Shown piece by piece: positions 18,170 through 28,202 of a stretch of DNA of 64,000 bases. The notes under the pieces are model-generated. The model ran no database searches. It saw only the letters and a list, made by a program, of their open reading frames with translations, and was not told the origin of the DNA. Positions within the stretch are counted from its first letter, which is position 1. Each line of letters starts with the position of its first letter. Source of the DNA: Lampropedia puyangensis (GTDB lineage: Bacteria; Pseudomonadota; Gammaproteobacteria; Burkholderiales; Burkholderiaceae_C); assembly GCF_004833285.1 (NCBI RefSeq), contig NZ_STFG01000002.1:186001-250000 (forward strand), in the 5' to 3' direction. A program made the translations under genes and the position numbers.

Positions 18170-18610
18170 TCAGACAGTTGGCGGTGCCCGTGTCGGAGGG
18201 GTGAGCCGGTAGCCGTCCGTGCCTGCTATGGGGCTGATGTAAGGGACAGGTTTTTGGTAGGCCACATAGGCTTTGAGCAGCGGGTCAGGCAAACGCGTAG
18301 AGCCGTCATGCAAAGGCAAGACTTGCGTGGCGTGGTTAAAAGGGCAAGGTGCCATCCATGCAATGGATGATTCGTCACTTTTGGGAGTTTGCTGCGTTTT
18401 ATGCAGGCCTAGGAAAGCTTCTATGCTGATTTGATCGGTATCAACCCATTCCATCCCGTTGGGCGTACAGACCAAAACCCGGTGCGTCGTTGGCTGCGCG
18501 GCATTGATGATGGCAGGGTGCAGCGCAGCCCACAGCACCGCCACTATCAGGGCGAATGCAATCAAGCGGCGCTGGGTTCGAGGGAGAAACATGCCAGAAG
18601 AACGCTGCAA
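18170..18610 (-). CDS. DUF2946-like exported protein next to copper genes
   Basis: A protein of about 140-146 residues (a second ATG lies at 18592) with an N-terminal hydrophobic segment (LIAFALIVAVLWAALHP) and paired short motifs VCTPNGMEWV and APCPFNHA. This layout resembles DUF2946 proteins, which often sit beside copper receptors and SCO1/PCuAC genes. The CPxxxH motif could bind metal. It precedes the PCuAC gene by 224 bp on the same strand. Family assignment is by pattern only. Confidence 0.6.
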   Translation of the reverse strand: MQRSSGMFLPRTQRRLIAFALIVAVLWAALHPAIINAAQPTTHRVLVCTPNGMEWVDTDQISIEAFLGLHKTQQTPKSDESSIAWMAPCPFNHATQVLPLHDGSTRLPDPLLKAYVAYQKPVPYISPIAGTDGYRLTPPTRAPPTV

Positions 18611-18918
18611 ATGAGGTCAAGCAACAAGGTGCAGTGAATGATGGTCTCGAATGAGACGAATGTGAGTTGGGCAGAGGAGTTCCCCAACGCATACACGGCT
18701 GCCAAGAGATTTAAAACAAACAATTAGAAGGCGTCCTCGCAACCAGTGTGTGGTTGCTTTCATGCGTTATCGCCGTCTAACAGGATGATTATGCCGTGGC
18801 TTCAATGGCCTTTCGAAATCTGCGTTAGTCGTCTCCAGCCATACCTGCTTGAGTAGGCTCGGCAGCCTATGGTTATCAAGCGCACATTGACTCTCAGGCT
18901 TGGCCCTTCAGCGGATAT

Positions 18919-19087
18919 ATCCGCTGGGTACAAATCGAACATGCGGCACATGTGCGAGATGCTAAAGACGGTCCTATGCCTTTCAATGACTGCCCACTTC
19001 AATCTGACTGCCGTGCATGTGACCATGCTCCAAGATTTGCGTGATCGACTCAATCCTAAATTTGTTTGGGTAACGTTTTGCGTTCAT
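18919..19087 (-). pseudogene. Decayed IS3-family transposase remnant
   Basis: On the minus strand, 18983-19087 encodes a 34-residue frame starting MNAKRYPNKFRIE, like the start of IS3-family OrfA. An overlapping frame at 18919-19005 reads RLKWAVIERHR followed by SISHMCRMFDL, like the start of OrfB just before its DDE domain. The DNA joining OrfA and OrfB is missing and the catalytic core is gone, so only a scar remains. The rest of 18611-19165 shows no gene, apart from an 8-bp inverted repeat at 19093-19114 and a weak hairpin at 18739-18757. Confidence 0.6.
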
Positions 19088-19165
19088 ATAGGCTCCTATT
19101 AACTGAAATAGGAGGCTGAAAACTATCTACAACACGCTGCTCGATGCAAGATTAGTTGAGGCTGT

Positions 19166-20578
19166 TTAGAGCAGGCGTGCCTTCACGCTTTTTCCCTTGA
19201 CCCGGCCGTTGTTGAGCTTGCTGACTGCTTGCGAAGCGATGTTGCGTGATACAGCCACGTAGGTTGAAAAATCATTCACATTGATTTTTCCGATTTGTTC
19301 TTTGCTGTAGCCGAAATCGCGCGTCATGGCACCCAGTACGTCGCCGGCACGTATTTTTTCTTTGCGACCACCAATAATCTGTATGGTGCGCATGGCGGGT
19401 ATCAGGGGTGCATTTGAGCTTGGTGTTAATTCAGCCAATTGGTGCCATTCGGATTCGCGACCTTGCAGGACTTCAATCCGACCTACTGAACCCATTTCAT
19501 CCATACTGGCTAGGTTCAAGGCAAGTCCTTCTGCATCGCCTCGGCCTGTCCGGCCAATGCGGTGAATATGAATCTCAGGATCGGGCGTAGTATCGACATT
19601 GATGACGGCTTCTAAGTTAGCAATATCCAGGCCACGAGCCGCCACATCGGTTGCGACCAATACGCTGCAACTGCGATTGGAAAATTGCACCAGCACTTCA
19701 TCGCGCTCGCGCTGCTCGAGCTCCCCAAAAAGGGCAAGGGCGCTGATGCCTTGGGCCTGTAAAACGGCAACCACATCTCGGCATTGCTGCTTGGTATTGC
19801 AAAAGGCGATTGATGATTGCGGACGAAAGTGGGCCAGTAGTTGAGTGACCGTATGGAGCCGCTCAGACTCCTTGACCTCGTACCAGCGCTGCGCAATTTT
19901 GTGCGCGCTGTGTTGGGCGGCTACTTTCACGGTTTTTGGCTCTTGCATAAAACGCTGTGCAAGTTGGGCTATGCCGTCTGGATAGGTGGCAGAAAATAGT
20001 AGGGTTTGGCGTTTTCCTGGGCATTGGCTAGCGACCGTCACGATGTCGTTGTAAAAGCCCATGTCGAGCATGCGGTCAGCTTCGTCTAAAACGAGGGTGT
20101 TCAACGCAGTTAAATCAATGTTGCCGCGTTCCATCAAGTCCATGACGCGTCCGGGAGTGCCAACAATGATATGGGCGCCGTTCTCTAAACTGGCAATTTG
20201 GTTTCGGGCTGGCACGCCACCGTACACGGTAACGACTTTGATGTTTTCTTCTGCACGTGCAAGTCGGCGAATTTCTGTGGCTACTTGGTCTGCCAGTTCG
20301 CGTGTTGGGCAAAGAACCAAGGCTTGTACTGAAAACCAGCGGGGATTGAGCCGTGCCAAAAGGGCTAAACCAAAAGCGGCAGTTTTGCCGCTGCCTGTGC
20401 TGGCTTGTGCTATCACATCTTTGCCCTCCAGCGCCAGCGGCAGGCTAGCGGCTTGAATCGGCGTCATCTGGGTATAGCCAAGCTGCTGCAAATTCGCTTG
20501 CATGGCTGCTCCCAAGAGGAGTTGAGTGAAAGAGGCGGTGTCTGCCGCTTGCGGGGCATGGGGTTGTGATGCATTCAT
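19166..20578 (-). CDS. dbpA: ATP-dependent RNA helicase DbpA
   Basis: A DEAD-box helicase that acts in 50S ribosome assembly through 23S rRNA hairpin 92. The 470-residue protein has Q motif and Walker A (ASTGSGKT), PTRELA, GTPGR, DEAD (LDEADRML), SAT and the HRIGRTGR box. The C-terminal 80 residues match the DbpA RNA-recognition domain (RAGDVLGAMTRDFGYSKEQIGKI), which distinguishes it from RhlE. It is single and unlinked to its neighbours. Confidence 0.95.
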   Translation of the reverse strand: MNASQPHAPQAADTASFTQLLLGAAMQANLQQLGYTQMTPIQAASLPLALEGKDVIAQASTGSGKTAAFGLALLARLNPRWFSVQALVLCPTRELADQVATEIRRLARAEENIKVVTVYGGVPARNQIASLENGAHIIVGTPGRVMDLMERGNIDLTALNTLVLDEADRMLDMGFYNDIVTVASQCPGKRQTLLFSATYPDGIAQLAQRFMQEPKTVKVAAQHSAHKIAQRWYEVKESERLHTVTQLLAHFRPQSSIAFCNTKQQCRDVVAVLQAQGISALALFGELEQRERDEVLVQFSNRSCSVLVATDVAARGLDIANLEAVINVDTTPDPEIHIHRIGRTGRGDAEGLALNLASMDEMGSVGRIEVLQGRESEWHQLAELTPSSNAPLIPAMRTIQIIGGRKEKIRAGDVLGAMTRDFGYSKEQIGKINVNDFSTYVAVSRNIASQAVSKLNNGRVKGKSVKARLL

Positions 20579-20702
20579 GCCGCGATTATCTTCTGCTTGC
20601 AGATTGCGTTTGTGGTCGCAGGGCTTGGCGATAATTCTTTATAGCGACATTCCTGCCCTGTTTGGTGCGCTCCGCGGACCTCTGAACGAGTGGGCAGTAC
20701 AT

Positions 20703-22643
20703 TCAACTGCGCAGGATATGGCTGTCGCGTACGCGGCGCGTAAAGCCTGTGCGGTCGAAATGTTCTAGCACTTGAATGGCACGCTTGCGGCCAAGTTCGG
20801 TGGCATCGCGAAAGTCTTTGGCGGCAATCGCTTGGTTGGGGGATTGTTTTGCCAATGACGTGGCGATGGACTGCAGCGCTGCAATGGCATCGGGGTGGTA
20901 GAACAGGTCTTTGACGACTTGGTAGAGCCGTCCTTGGCGAGTGAGTTTGCGCAGCAAGGCACGCACGGTTTCTTCAGCCAGTCCATGGTCTTTGGCCAAG
21001 TCGCGCACCCATGGTGGATCGAAATGTCCATCGTGCAGGTCGGGCAGCAGCATCTCGGCTATCTGCTCTTCGGCTGCACTCAATTGCACGCTGTGTCCAG
21101 GTGCGTGCAGCCATGCGGCAGTTTGCGCGATATGTCCTTGCTCCAGCAGGGTGGCCAGCAAGCCTTGCCATAGCGTGTCATGCTTGCTGTGGGTCAAGCC
21201 GGGTAAGCCCATGCGACGCAAGCGTGCCGCGTTGACGCCGGGTTCATCTGGGTTGCGTTCGTGAAACCGCAAGAGGGCTTCTTGTACTTGTGTTTGCAGT
21301 GTTTGCCAGTGCGATTGTGCAAGTAATGTAGGGTCAGGGTCTTGCGCGTTTTTGCCTAAAGCAACACTGCTTGAGGGCGTGGGCATGGCGTGCAGCGACC
21401 AACCGAGCAAGCGTGCCAATTGTTTGCGGCTGATGCCCCAAGGCGATTGGGCAATGAGGGCACTTGGGTCTTGGGTGCTGAGTGTGGTTTCTATGGCGTT
21501 TAAATAGGCCATGCGCTCGATGCTGCGACGTTTGCGTTCAGGGGCGTAAGGGTCGAGTACGGTGCCTCCCGCAATGGTGTGGGTGGCTTGGGCGTTGCGC
21601 ACAATGAAGTGATCGCCCGCGGTGACGAACACATCACTATCGAGCACCAGTTGCGCGTACCCTTGCTCTGCCGCGGCAATGTGTTCTGCTTGCAGTGGTA
21701 CGACATGGGCTATGTGGCGGCTGGTTCCTAAATGCAGGTGCACGGTTGCCCATTGTGTCAGCGTTGATGACTGGCTGGTGTGTGCATGCTCGCTGGCCTC
21801 GTTTGGTAGCATGCGGAGACGCACATCCAGGCGCCGTGTGGCTTGCAGCGCTATCGGGTCAGCAATCCAGTCTCCGCGTGATAGCGCGTCCTTTTCGATG
21901 CCTGCCAAGTTCAAGGCCACACGCTGACCTGCTGTACCAATAGCGCTGGTTTGGTTTTGTGCATGGATGCTGCGCACCCGCAGCTGCGCTCCAGAGCCGG
22001 AGTGCTGCACGTTGTCACCAACCTGGACGCTGCCTCCAAAGACGGTGCCGGTCACGACCGTGCCTTGTCCTGGCAATGTGAATGCGCGATCCACGGCCAA
22101 TCGGAAGAGTCCTTGGTGGCTACGGGCAGGAAAAGTCTTGGCAACTTGCAACAGATGCTGGCGCAGTGCGGTCGTCCCTGTATCGGTCGCATCGGCCGCA
22201 TTGGTTGCGAAAACAGAGGCGTTGGCCAGCGCAGTGCGTGCTAAGAGGGCTTGGATGTCTGCACGTACAGCGTCTAATTGCTGTGGGGTAACGCGGTCGG
22301 CTTTGGTCAGGGCCACAGTGCCTTGCTGCACGCCTAGCAAGTCGATGATGGCCAGGTGCTCGCGTGTTTGCGGCATCACACCGTCGTCTGCCGCGACGAC
22401 CAGCAGCACGTGGTCAATGCCAACGGCTCCGGCCGCCATGGTGTGGATGAATTTCTCGTGTCCTGGTACGTCGATGAAGCCGAGAATGTCCGTACTGTCT
22501 GGCACAGGCGTGTAGGCATAGCCCAGTTCAATGGAGATGCCGCGTGCCTTCTCTTCTTTGAGGCGGTCGGTGTCAACGCCAGTGAGGGCGCGCACCAAGG
22601 TGGTTTTGCCATGGTCAATATGGCCAGCGGTGCCGATGATCAT
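20703..22643 (-). CDS. selB: Selenocysteine-specific elongation factor SelB
   Basis: The GTPase delivers Sec-tRNA to in-frame UGA codons by binding the SECIS hairpin with its C-terminal winged helices. It has 646 residues: G1 [14 protein letters not shown]3 DVPGHEKF, G4 TKAD, then EF-Tu-like domains 2 and 3 and four winged-helix repeats in the C-terminal 240 residues. Its ATG overlaps the selA stop by 4 bp, indicating translational coupling. Its visible client is the formate dehydrogenase alpha subunit at 32737-35805. Confidence 0.96.
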   Translation of the reverse strand: MIIGTAGHIDHGKTTLVRALTGVDTDRLKEEKARGISIELGYAYTPVPDSTDILGFIDVPGHEKFIHTMAAGAVGIDHVLLVVAADDGVMPQTREHLAIIDLLGVQQGTVALTKADRVTPQQLDAVRADIQALLARTALANASVFATNAADATDTGTTALRQHLLQVAKTFPARSHQGLFRLAVDRAFTLPGQGTVVTGTVFGGSVQVGDNVQHSGSGAQLRVRSIHAQNQTSAIGTAGQRVALNLAGIEKDALSRGDWIADPIALQATRRLDVRLRMLPNEASEHAHTSQSSTLTQWATVHLHLGTSRHIAHVVPLQAEHIAAAEQGYAQLVLDSDVFVTAGDHFIVRNAQATHTIAGGTVLDPYAPERKRRSIERMAYLNAIETTLSTQDPSALIAQSPWGISRKQLARLLGWSLHAMPTPSSSVALGKNAQDPDPTLLAQSHWQTLQTQVQEALLRFHERNPDEPGVNAARLRRMGLPGLTHSKHDTLWQGLLATLLEQGHIAQTAAWLHAPGHSVQLSAAEEQIAEMLLPDLHDGHFDPPWVRDLAKDHGLAEETVRALLRKLTRQGRLYQVVKDLFYHPDAIAALQSIATSLAKQSPNQAIAAKDFRDATELGRKRAIQVLEHFDRTGFTRRVRDSHILRS

Positions 22644-24076
22644 GCTGAGTGTCTTTCGTGGTGGTGACTCAGTATTGTGGTCAGAGCCGAGAGCTGCGCG
22701 ATGAATGTGGCTTGATCGGTATGCTCAAGGCAACGTAAATCCAGCCACAAAGCATCGTCTTGCAGGCGACCGATGATCGGGCGCGCAAGGCTGCGCATGG
22801 CGGTCTCTAATTGCTGGAGCTGTCGCCCTGAGTGTTTGCGCTCGGTGGGGCGAATCATCAGCCCGTAGCTGGGCAGGCTTTCCACAGGCAACGCGCCGCT
22901 GCCTATTTGGCTGCTCATGGCTGCGGTGCTGACTTGGTACGCGCTGCCCAGTGTTGTTTGTAGGGCAGGTTGTAACTGATCGGCTTGCGCCTGCATCTCT
23001 TGTTCTGTGCGGGTAAACAGGCGCAGCGTGGTCAGTCGCGTGGCCAATTGTTCTGGGTGCAGGTAAAGGCGTAGTGTTGGCTCTAGCGCAGCTAAGGTGA
23101 GTTTGCCTACGCGCAACGCGCGTTTGAGTGGGTTTTTCTTGATTTGTGCAATCAGTGCTTTGCGGCCCACAATGATGCCCGCTTGTGGGCCGCCCAGCAG
23201 CTTGTCCCCGCTGAAGGTAACCAAGTCTGCGCCCGCCTCGATGGTTTCACGCACAGTGACTTCATGCGGTAGGTCCCACTGGCGCAAATCGACCAAGGTA
23301 CCGCTGCCCAAGTCCACCATCATGGGCAATTGGTGGGCATGGGCAATTTGGGTTACCTCAGCGTCACTGACTGATTTGGTAAAGCCTGAGATGGCGTAGT
23401 TGCTGCAATGCACTTTCATCAGCAATGCTGTGGCATCGCTGATGGCGTTTTCATAATCGCGGGCGTGGGTGCGGTTGGTGGTGCCCACTTCCACCAAGGT
23501 GGCGCCAGCGCGTTGCATGATGTCTGGAATGCGGAAGGCGCCGCCAATCTCCACCAACTCCCCCCGTGAGACGATGGCCTCTCTACCTGCCGTCAAGGTG
23601 GATAGACACAACAATACTGCCGCTGCATTGTTGTTGACGATGGTTGCTGCTTCTGCGCCGGTGAGTTCGCAAATCAAATCTTCGACCAGATCATCACGGT
23701 CTCCACGCCCGCCTGTGGCCAGGTCGTATTCAAGATTGCTGGGGGTTGCCAGGGCTTGTGCTACTGCATCAATGGCCTCTTGTGGCAGTAATGCGCGGCC
23801 TAAGTTGGTGTGCAGCACCGTGCCCGTGAGGTTGAATACTGATTTGAGGCGTGGTGCAAAGCGTTGCGCAAGTGCTTGGCAGGCGGCGGCAATCAACGTC
23901 TCTGCGTTAGGCGTTGCTGCCGCATTCTTGCTGCCTAACCATTGGATGCGTGCTTCTGCCACCGCACTTCGAATGGCCTGTGTGGTCTGTGTTTTTCCAT
24001 AAGCAGAAAGCAGCGTGGCGGTATGGGGGTGCTGCAACAGCTTGTCTACGGAGGGAAGATGAAAAGGGGCGTTCAT
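22640..24076 (-). CDS. selA: L-seryl-tRNA(Sec) selenium transferase
   Basis: A PLP enzyme that converts seryl-tRNA(Sec) to selenocysteinyl-tRNA(Sec). The ATG at 24076 gives 478 residues, near the usual 460-470. The PLP lysine is in [12 protein letters not shown] and the N-terminal tRNA-binding part contains [17 protein letters not shown]. The first gene of a selA-selB pair. No selC tRNA and no selD were found in the window, so they must lie elsewhere. Confidence 0.96.
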   Translation of the reverse strand: MNAPFHLPSVDKLLQHPHTATLLSAYGKTQTTQAIRSAVAEARIQWLGSKNAAATPNAETLIAAACQALAQRFAPRLKSVFNLTGTVLHTNLGRALLPQEAIDAVAQALATPSNLEYDLATGGRGDRDDLVEDLICELTGAEAATIVNNNAAAVLLCLSTLTAGREAIVSRGELVEIGGAFRIPDIMQRAGATLVEVGTTNRTHARDYENAISDATALLMKVHCSNYAISGFTKSVSDAEVTQIAHAHQLPMMVDLGSGTLVDLRQWDLPHEVTVRETIEAGADLVTFSGDKLLGGPQAGIIVGRKALIAQIKKNPLKRALRVGKLTLAALEPTLRLYLHPEQLATRLTTLRLFTRTEQEMQAQADQLQPALQTTLGSAYQVSTAAMSSQIGSGALPVESLPSYGLMIRPTERKHSGRQLQQLETAMRSLARPIIGRLQDDALWLDLRCLEHTDQATFIAQLSALTTILSHHHERHSA

Positions 24077-24250
24077 GAAAGTACCAAGGCAAATCGAGAC
24101 CTCAAGCATGAAGCGGGTGAGGCCATGTTCTGCGCCATGCTGTTGTGCGCGCAGAGTTCATGCAGAGGACTGTACCGCAGACGGTGGGGTGCTTCGTATT
24201 CAGCGTGATGGAGATGCAAGCCATACCTCAGCATATGGCAGACCAGCATG

Positions 24251-24285
24251 AAAAAACCGCACAGTCCAAAGGCGGATGTGTGCGG
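24251..24285 (-). terminator. Terminator after the pca-island Bug gene
   Basis: CCGCACA/TGTGCGG stem with a 15-nt loop followed by six T residues on the minus strand. It separates the pca island from selA. Confidence 0.65.
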
Positions 24286-24339
24286 CTGTATGCAGGTGTT
24301 GCTTGCGCTTACCGCGCAACGCAGTGTGATGCGTTCACT

Positions 24340-25347
24340 TTAATCGACGCTGGCGCCGGATGTCTTCACCACTTGCGCCCACTTGGTGGTTTCGCTGGCC
24401 ATGAAGGCGGCGAACTCTTGCGGTGTTTCGCTGTATGCAACGCTGCCTTGCTCTGCAAATTTCTTCACAATTTTCGGATCTTGAAGTCCTTTAACCAATG
24501 CTGCATGGAGCTTGTTCACGATAGGCTCAGGTGTGCCTGCAGTGACGTAGAGGCCAAACCAGGAGGTCGCTTCGTAACCTGGAATGCCCGCTTCTGCAAT
24601 GGTGGGAACATCGGGCAACTCAGGAGAGCGCTCAGCAGTGGTGACAGCCAATGGAATGAGCTTGCCAGAACGCACGTGGGTGATCGCCGAAGGCATGTTG
24701 TCAAACATGATGGCCACTTGGTTGCCCAGCAAATCTGCAATCGCTGGTGCGCTGCCGCGGTAAGGAATATGCTGCATATCCACACCCGCCATTTGTTTGA
24801 ATAGCTCACCCGAGAGGTGGATGGAGCTGCCATTGCCAGAGGATGCAAAGTTCACTACGCCAGGATTGGCTTTGGTGTATTCAATCAATTCGGCCACGGT
24901 TTTGAAAGGCTGCTGTGGATTGGCAACCAACAGGTTGGGTACCAACGCGACGCGACTCAAAGGCTGAAAATCCTTGACCGGATCGAATGGTAGTTTCTTG
25001 TACAGGCTGGCGTTGATGGCATGGGTGCCTACAGTACCCATGAAGAGGGTGTAGCCATCGGGTTTCGCACGAGCTGCCGCTTGCGCACCAATATTGCCGC
25101 CAGCGCCTACCTTGTTATCGATCACCACACTTTGTCCCAATTCTTCACCGAGGTATTGGCCAATGATGCGGGCGAGAATGTCTGTGGTGCCACCTGCAGA
25201 GAATGGCACAACCAAGGTGATAGGTTTGGTGGGGTAGTCTTGCGCTTGTGCGGTTTGTGGCAGCCATGCTGTGGCCATCAATGCAGATGCCAATGCGAAG
25301 CTGCGGATAAGTGCTGAGCGGCGGCGGATAAATGGTGTTTGTGTCAT
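24340..25347 (-). CDS. Bug-family (TctC) periplasmic solute receptor
   Basis: A 335-residue periplasmic binding protein with a signal peptide ending at QAQA (about residue 36). Family landmarks are PTKPITLVVPFSAGGTTDILAR, the two ligand loops around IDNKVGAGGNIGAQ, and ASSGNGSSIHLSGELF. No TctA or TctB membrane genes are near, as is usual for the expanded Bug families of Burkholderiales. It lies 141 bp after the SDR gene at the end of the pca island, so it may bring in the dicarboxylate used there. The frame upstream of 25347 is not used. Confidence 0.88.
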   Translation of the reverse strand: MTQTPFIRRRSALIRSFALASALMATAWLPQTAQAQDYPTKPITLVVPFSAGGTTDILARIIGQYLGEELGQSVVIDNKVGAGGNIGAQAAARAKPDGYTLFMGTVGTHAINASLYKKLPFDPVKDFQPLSRVALVPNLLVANPQQPFKTVAELIEYTKANPGVVNFASSGNGSSIHLSGELFKQMAGVDMQHIPYRGSAPAIADLLGNQVAIMFDNMPSAITHVRSGKLIPLAVTTAERSPELPDVPTIAEAGIPGYEATSWFGLYVTAGTPEPIVNKLHAALVKGLQDPKIVKKFAEQGSVAYSETPQEFAAFMASETTKWAQVVKTSGASVD

Positions 25348-25488
25348 GGAAGCCTTTCTTGCCTCAATTGAAAGAGTGGACATGAATCTCAACCCGCGCG
25401 GCGCATCGGTGTGGCACAAGCGAGTGAAGCCGTGGGGGTCAAAGCTGAATCTGATGCGGTGTTGTTGTAGATGGGCTGCGGTGTGCAA

Positions 25489-26217
25489 TCAACTGGGGGC
25501 CAAACCCAGCGTGGCACCACCACAGACGTATAAGGTTTGCCCGGTGACAAAGCCGCACTCGGGCGCCAGGAAAAAGGTCACGGCCTGGGCGACGTCATCA
25601 GGGGTGCCAATGCGGCCTACGACAACGCTTTCAAGAATTTTTTTGGTGGCAGGCGCATCTGCCGGATTGCTTTTCAAAAACAGCTCGGTGGCGATGGGCC
25701 CTGGTGCTATTGCATTGACGGTAATGCCATCTGCGCCCAATTCCATGGCCAGGGTGCGTGTCATGCCAATCAATCCAGCTTTGGTGGTGGCGTATACCAA
25801 GCGGTTGACTTTGCCCAAGGCTGCACGACTGGCCATGTTGACCACACGCCCGTGGCCGCAGGCCTTGAGTGTGGGCAAGAAGCTTTGAACCAGTTGCATG
25901 CTTGCGCGCAAGTGCAGCCCTACGACATGCTCCAGATCGTCCAGGCTGGCTGTTTCAATTGTCCCCGGGCGTGTGGCGCCTGCGTTGTTGACCAAGGCTG
26001 TGATGTCGAACGCTTGTTTGGCTTGTTCGGCCGCTGCTGCAGTTTGTTCAGCGCAAGTCAAATCCGCTTGCAGCGACAGCACTTGTGGGTGACTCCAGTT
26101 GGGCAATGCATAGTCGATATTGACGACCTGCTTGCCTTGCGCAATGAGGCGTTCAGCAATGGCTTTGCCAATTCCCGCGCTGGCCCCGGTGATGACTGTG
26201 GCTTGTAGTTTGGTCAT
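25489..26217 (-). CDS. Short-chain dehydrogenase in the 3-oxoadipate cluster
   Basis: A 242-residue NAD(P)-dependent SDR with TGASAGIGKAIAE at the N-terminus, NNAGATRPG, and the catalytic S-x12-Y-x3-K triad (serine in NMASRAALG, tyrosine and lysine in YATTKAG). An aspartate after strand 2 (NIDYALP) suggests NAD. It begins 2 bp after the thiolase and must be cotranscribed with pcaIJF. The standard pca branch does not need an SDR, so oxidation of a 3-hydroxy diacid to 3-oxoadipate is an attractive guess, not a shown activity. Confidence 0.85.
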   Translation of the reverse strand: MTKLQATVITGASAGIGKAIAERLIAQGKQVVNIDYALPNWSHPQVLSLQADLTCAEQTAAAAEQAKQAFDITALVNNAGATRPGTIETASLDDLEHVVGLHLRASMQLVQSFLPTLKACGHGRVVNMASRAALGKVNRLVYATTKAGLIGMTRTLAMELGADGITVNAIAPGPIATELFLKSNPADAPATKKILESVVVGRIGTPDDVAQAVTFFLAPECGFVTGQTLYVCGGATLGLAPS

Positions 26218-26219
26218 GG

Positions 26220-27425
26220 TTATACGCGCTCCAACAACATGGCAATGCCTTGGCCCACGCCAATGCACATGGTGCAGATGGCATAACGGCCGCCGCTTCG
26301 GTGCAGTTGATTGACCGCTGTGGTGGCCAAGCGGGCACCGCTGGCGCCAAGCGGGTGACCTAGCGCAATCGCGCCGCCATACGGGTTTACACGCGGATCG
26401 TTGTCGGCAATGCCCAGTTCTCGCAGCACAGCCAGACCTTGCGCAGCAAAGGCTTCGTTGAGTTCAATCAAATCAATTTGTGCCAGCGACAAGCCGGTTT
26501 GTGCCAGCAGTTTCTGCACTGCCGGAGCTGGGCCGATCCCCATGACGCGGGGTGCCACACCGGCCGTGGCAGTAGCCACTATGCGTGCTTTGGGAGTCAG
26601 CCCATGCTGTTGGGCCGCAGCTTCGCTGGCGACTAAGAGGGCGCAGGCACCGTCATTGACGCCACTGGCATTGCCTGCGGTGACGGTGCCGTCTGGGCGA
26701 ACTACGCCTTTGAGCTTGCTCAATGCCTCTAGTGGAGAAAGGCGCAGGTGCTCATCTTGTGAAAAGATGAGCGGGTCGCCCTTTTTCTGCGGCAATTGCA
26801 CTGGCACGATTTCAGCATCAAACAGGCCTTGCGCTTGTGCTTGCGAGGCCTTCTCTTGGCTGCGCAGCGCGAACAAGTCCTGATCGGCGCGGTTGATGCC
26901 GTAATCTGTGGCAACGTTTTCAGCCGTTTCAGGCATCGAGTCCACACCGTACTGGGTCTTCATTAATTTGTTGATGAAGCGCCATCCAATGGTCGTGTCG
27001 TACACCGCATTGTTGCGGCTAAATGCGCCTTCTGCTTTGGGCATCACAAACGGTGCGCGGCTCATGCTCTCCACGCCGCCGGCAATCATCAGGGCAGCTT
27101 CGCCCGATTTGATGGCACGTGCGGCAGTGCCCAAAGCATCTAAGCCTGAACCGCAGAGCCGGTTGAGCGTGCCACCAGGCACACTGTCTGGCAATCCGGC
27201 CAGCAACACGGCCATCCGTGCCACGTTGCGATTGTCTTCCCCAGCCTGGTTGGCGCAGCCCAGTAGAACGTCGTCAATGGCCGCTGGATTGAGGTTGGGG
27301 TTGCGTTCGAGCAATGCCTTGAGGGGCAAAGCCGCCAGATCATCGGGGCGAACGCTGGCCAAGCTGCCACCGTACTTGCCAAAAGGGGTGCGAATGGCAT
27401 CGCAGATAAAGGCATCAATTGTCAT
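26220..27425 (-). CDS. pcaF: 3-oxoadipyl-CoA thiolase
   Basis: It cleaves 3-oxoadipyl-CoA into succinyl-CoA and acetyl-CoA. The 401-residue thiolase has the nucleophilic cysteine in NRLCGSGLDA (about residue 90), the GHPLGASGAR histidine and the C-terminal CIGVGQG cysteine. The AVYDTTIGWRFINKLMK region and the adjacent CoA-transferase favour PcaF/PaaJ over acetoacetyl-CoA thiolase. It lies 90 bp after pcaJ. Confidence 0.88.
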   Translation of the reverse strand: MTIDAFICDAIRTPFGKYGGSLASVRPDDLAALPLKALLERNPNLNPAAIDDVLLGCANQAGEDNRNVARMAVLLAGLPDSVPGGTLNRLCGSGLDALGTAARAIKSGEAALMIAGGVESMSRAPFVMPKAEGAFSRNNAVYDTTIGWRFINKLMKTQYGVDSMPETAENVATDYGINRADQDLFALRSQEKASQAQAQGLFDAEIVPVQLPQKKGDPLIFSQDEHLRLSPLEALSKLKGVVRPDGTVTAGNASGVNDGACALLVASEAAAQQHGLTPKARIVATATAGVAPRVMGIGPAPAVQKLLAQTGLSLAQIDLIELNEAFAAQGLAVLRELGIADNDPRVNPYGGAIALGHPLGASGARLATTAVNQLHRSGGRYAICTMCIGVGQGIAMLLERV

Positions 27426-27515
27426 AAGGGATGCTCCAAAAAAATAGGGTGTTGCGTGTCATGCGCACAGGTGCGTGGCAGGTTGTGGAGGGCCTTTTAA
27501 GGCTGGGATGTCTTG

Positions 27516-28187
27516 TCAGGCCGTCTGTTCAGCAGGCGCTGTCGCATCAATAGGAAGGCCTACCAATGTCTCCAGCTCTGCATGGGCTAAGCCAGGCACT
27601 GCGTCAATCAGCCGCAAGCCTGTTGCTGTGCAGGCAAACGTCGCCAAGTCGGTATAAATGCGTTTGACGCAGGCAATGCCCGTGAGCGGGTAGCTGCATT
27701 GCTGCACGATTTTGCTTTGCCCGGTTTTGGTCAGCAAATCCATCATCACCCAGGTTTGCTTGGCACCAATGGCCAAATCCATCGCGCCACCCACGGCAGG
27801 AATCGCGTCTGGGGCACCGGTACTCCAGTTCGCCAAATCGCCGTTGGCAGAGACCTGGAAGGCCCCCAGTACGCAGATGTCTAAATGGCCGCCGCGCATC
27901 ATCGCAAAGCTGTCGGCATGGTGAAAGTACGCGCCGCCTGGCAGCAGAGTTACAGGTTGTTTGCCGGCGTTGATCAGGTCGAAATCTTCCTCGCCAGCGG
28001 CAGGGGCCGGGCCCATGCCCAGAATGCCATTTTCACTTTGCAGGATCACTTCCAGACCGGCTGGAATGTGGTTGGCCACTTGCGTGGGCATGCCAATTCC
28101 CAGATTCACGTAGGCACCGTCATGGATGTCTTGCGCGACACGGCGCGCCAGTTCGTCTTTGCTGCGACGTTGGTAGTTTGTGCTCAT
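27516..28187 (-). CDS. pcaJ: 3-oxoadipate CoA-transferase subunit B
   Basis: The beta subunit of the succinyl-CoA:3-oxoacid CoA-transferase that activates 3-oxoadipate. It has 223 residues with the catalytic glutamate in SENGILGMGPAP near residue 50, and the GGHLDICVLGAFQV segment. It begins 15 bp after pcaI. A general 3-oxoacid CoA-transferase (ScoB) is the alternative; the linked thiolase and IclR regulator favour PcaJ. Confidence 0.9.
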   Translation of the reverse strand: MSTNYQRRSKDELARRVAQDIHDGAYVNLGIGMPTQVANHIPAGLEVILQSENGILGMGPAPAAGEEDFDLINAGKQPVTLLPGGAYFHHADSFAMMRGGHLDICVLGAFQVSANGDLANWSTGAPDAIPAVGGAMDLAIGAKQTWVMMDLLTKTGQSKIVQQCSYPLTGIACVKRIYTDLATFACTATGLRLIDAVPGLAHAELETLVGLPIDATAPAEQTA

Positions 28188-28202
28188 TGGATTTCTCTTG
28201 AA

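Noticed and set aside
24077-24339. Search for selC tRNA next to selA
   Set aside because: No cloverleaf or TTC-arm consensus was found; the only clear structure is a terminator.
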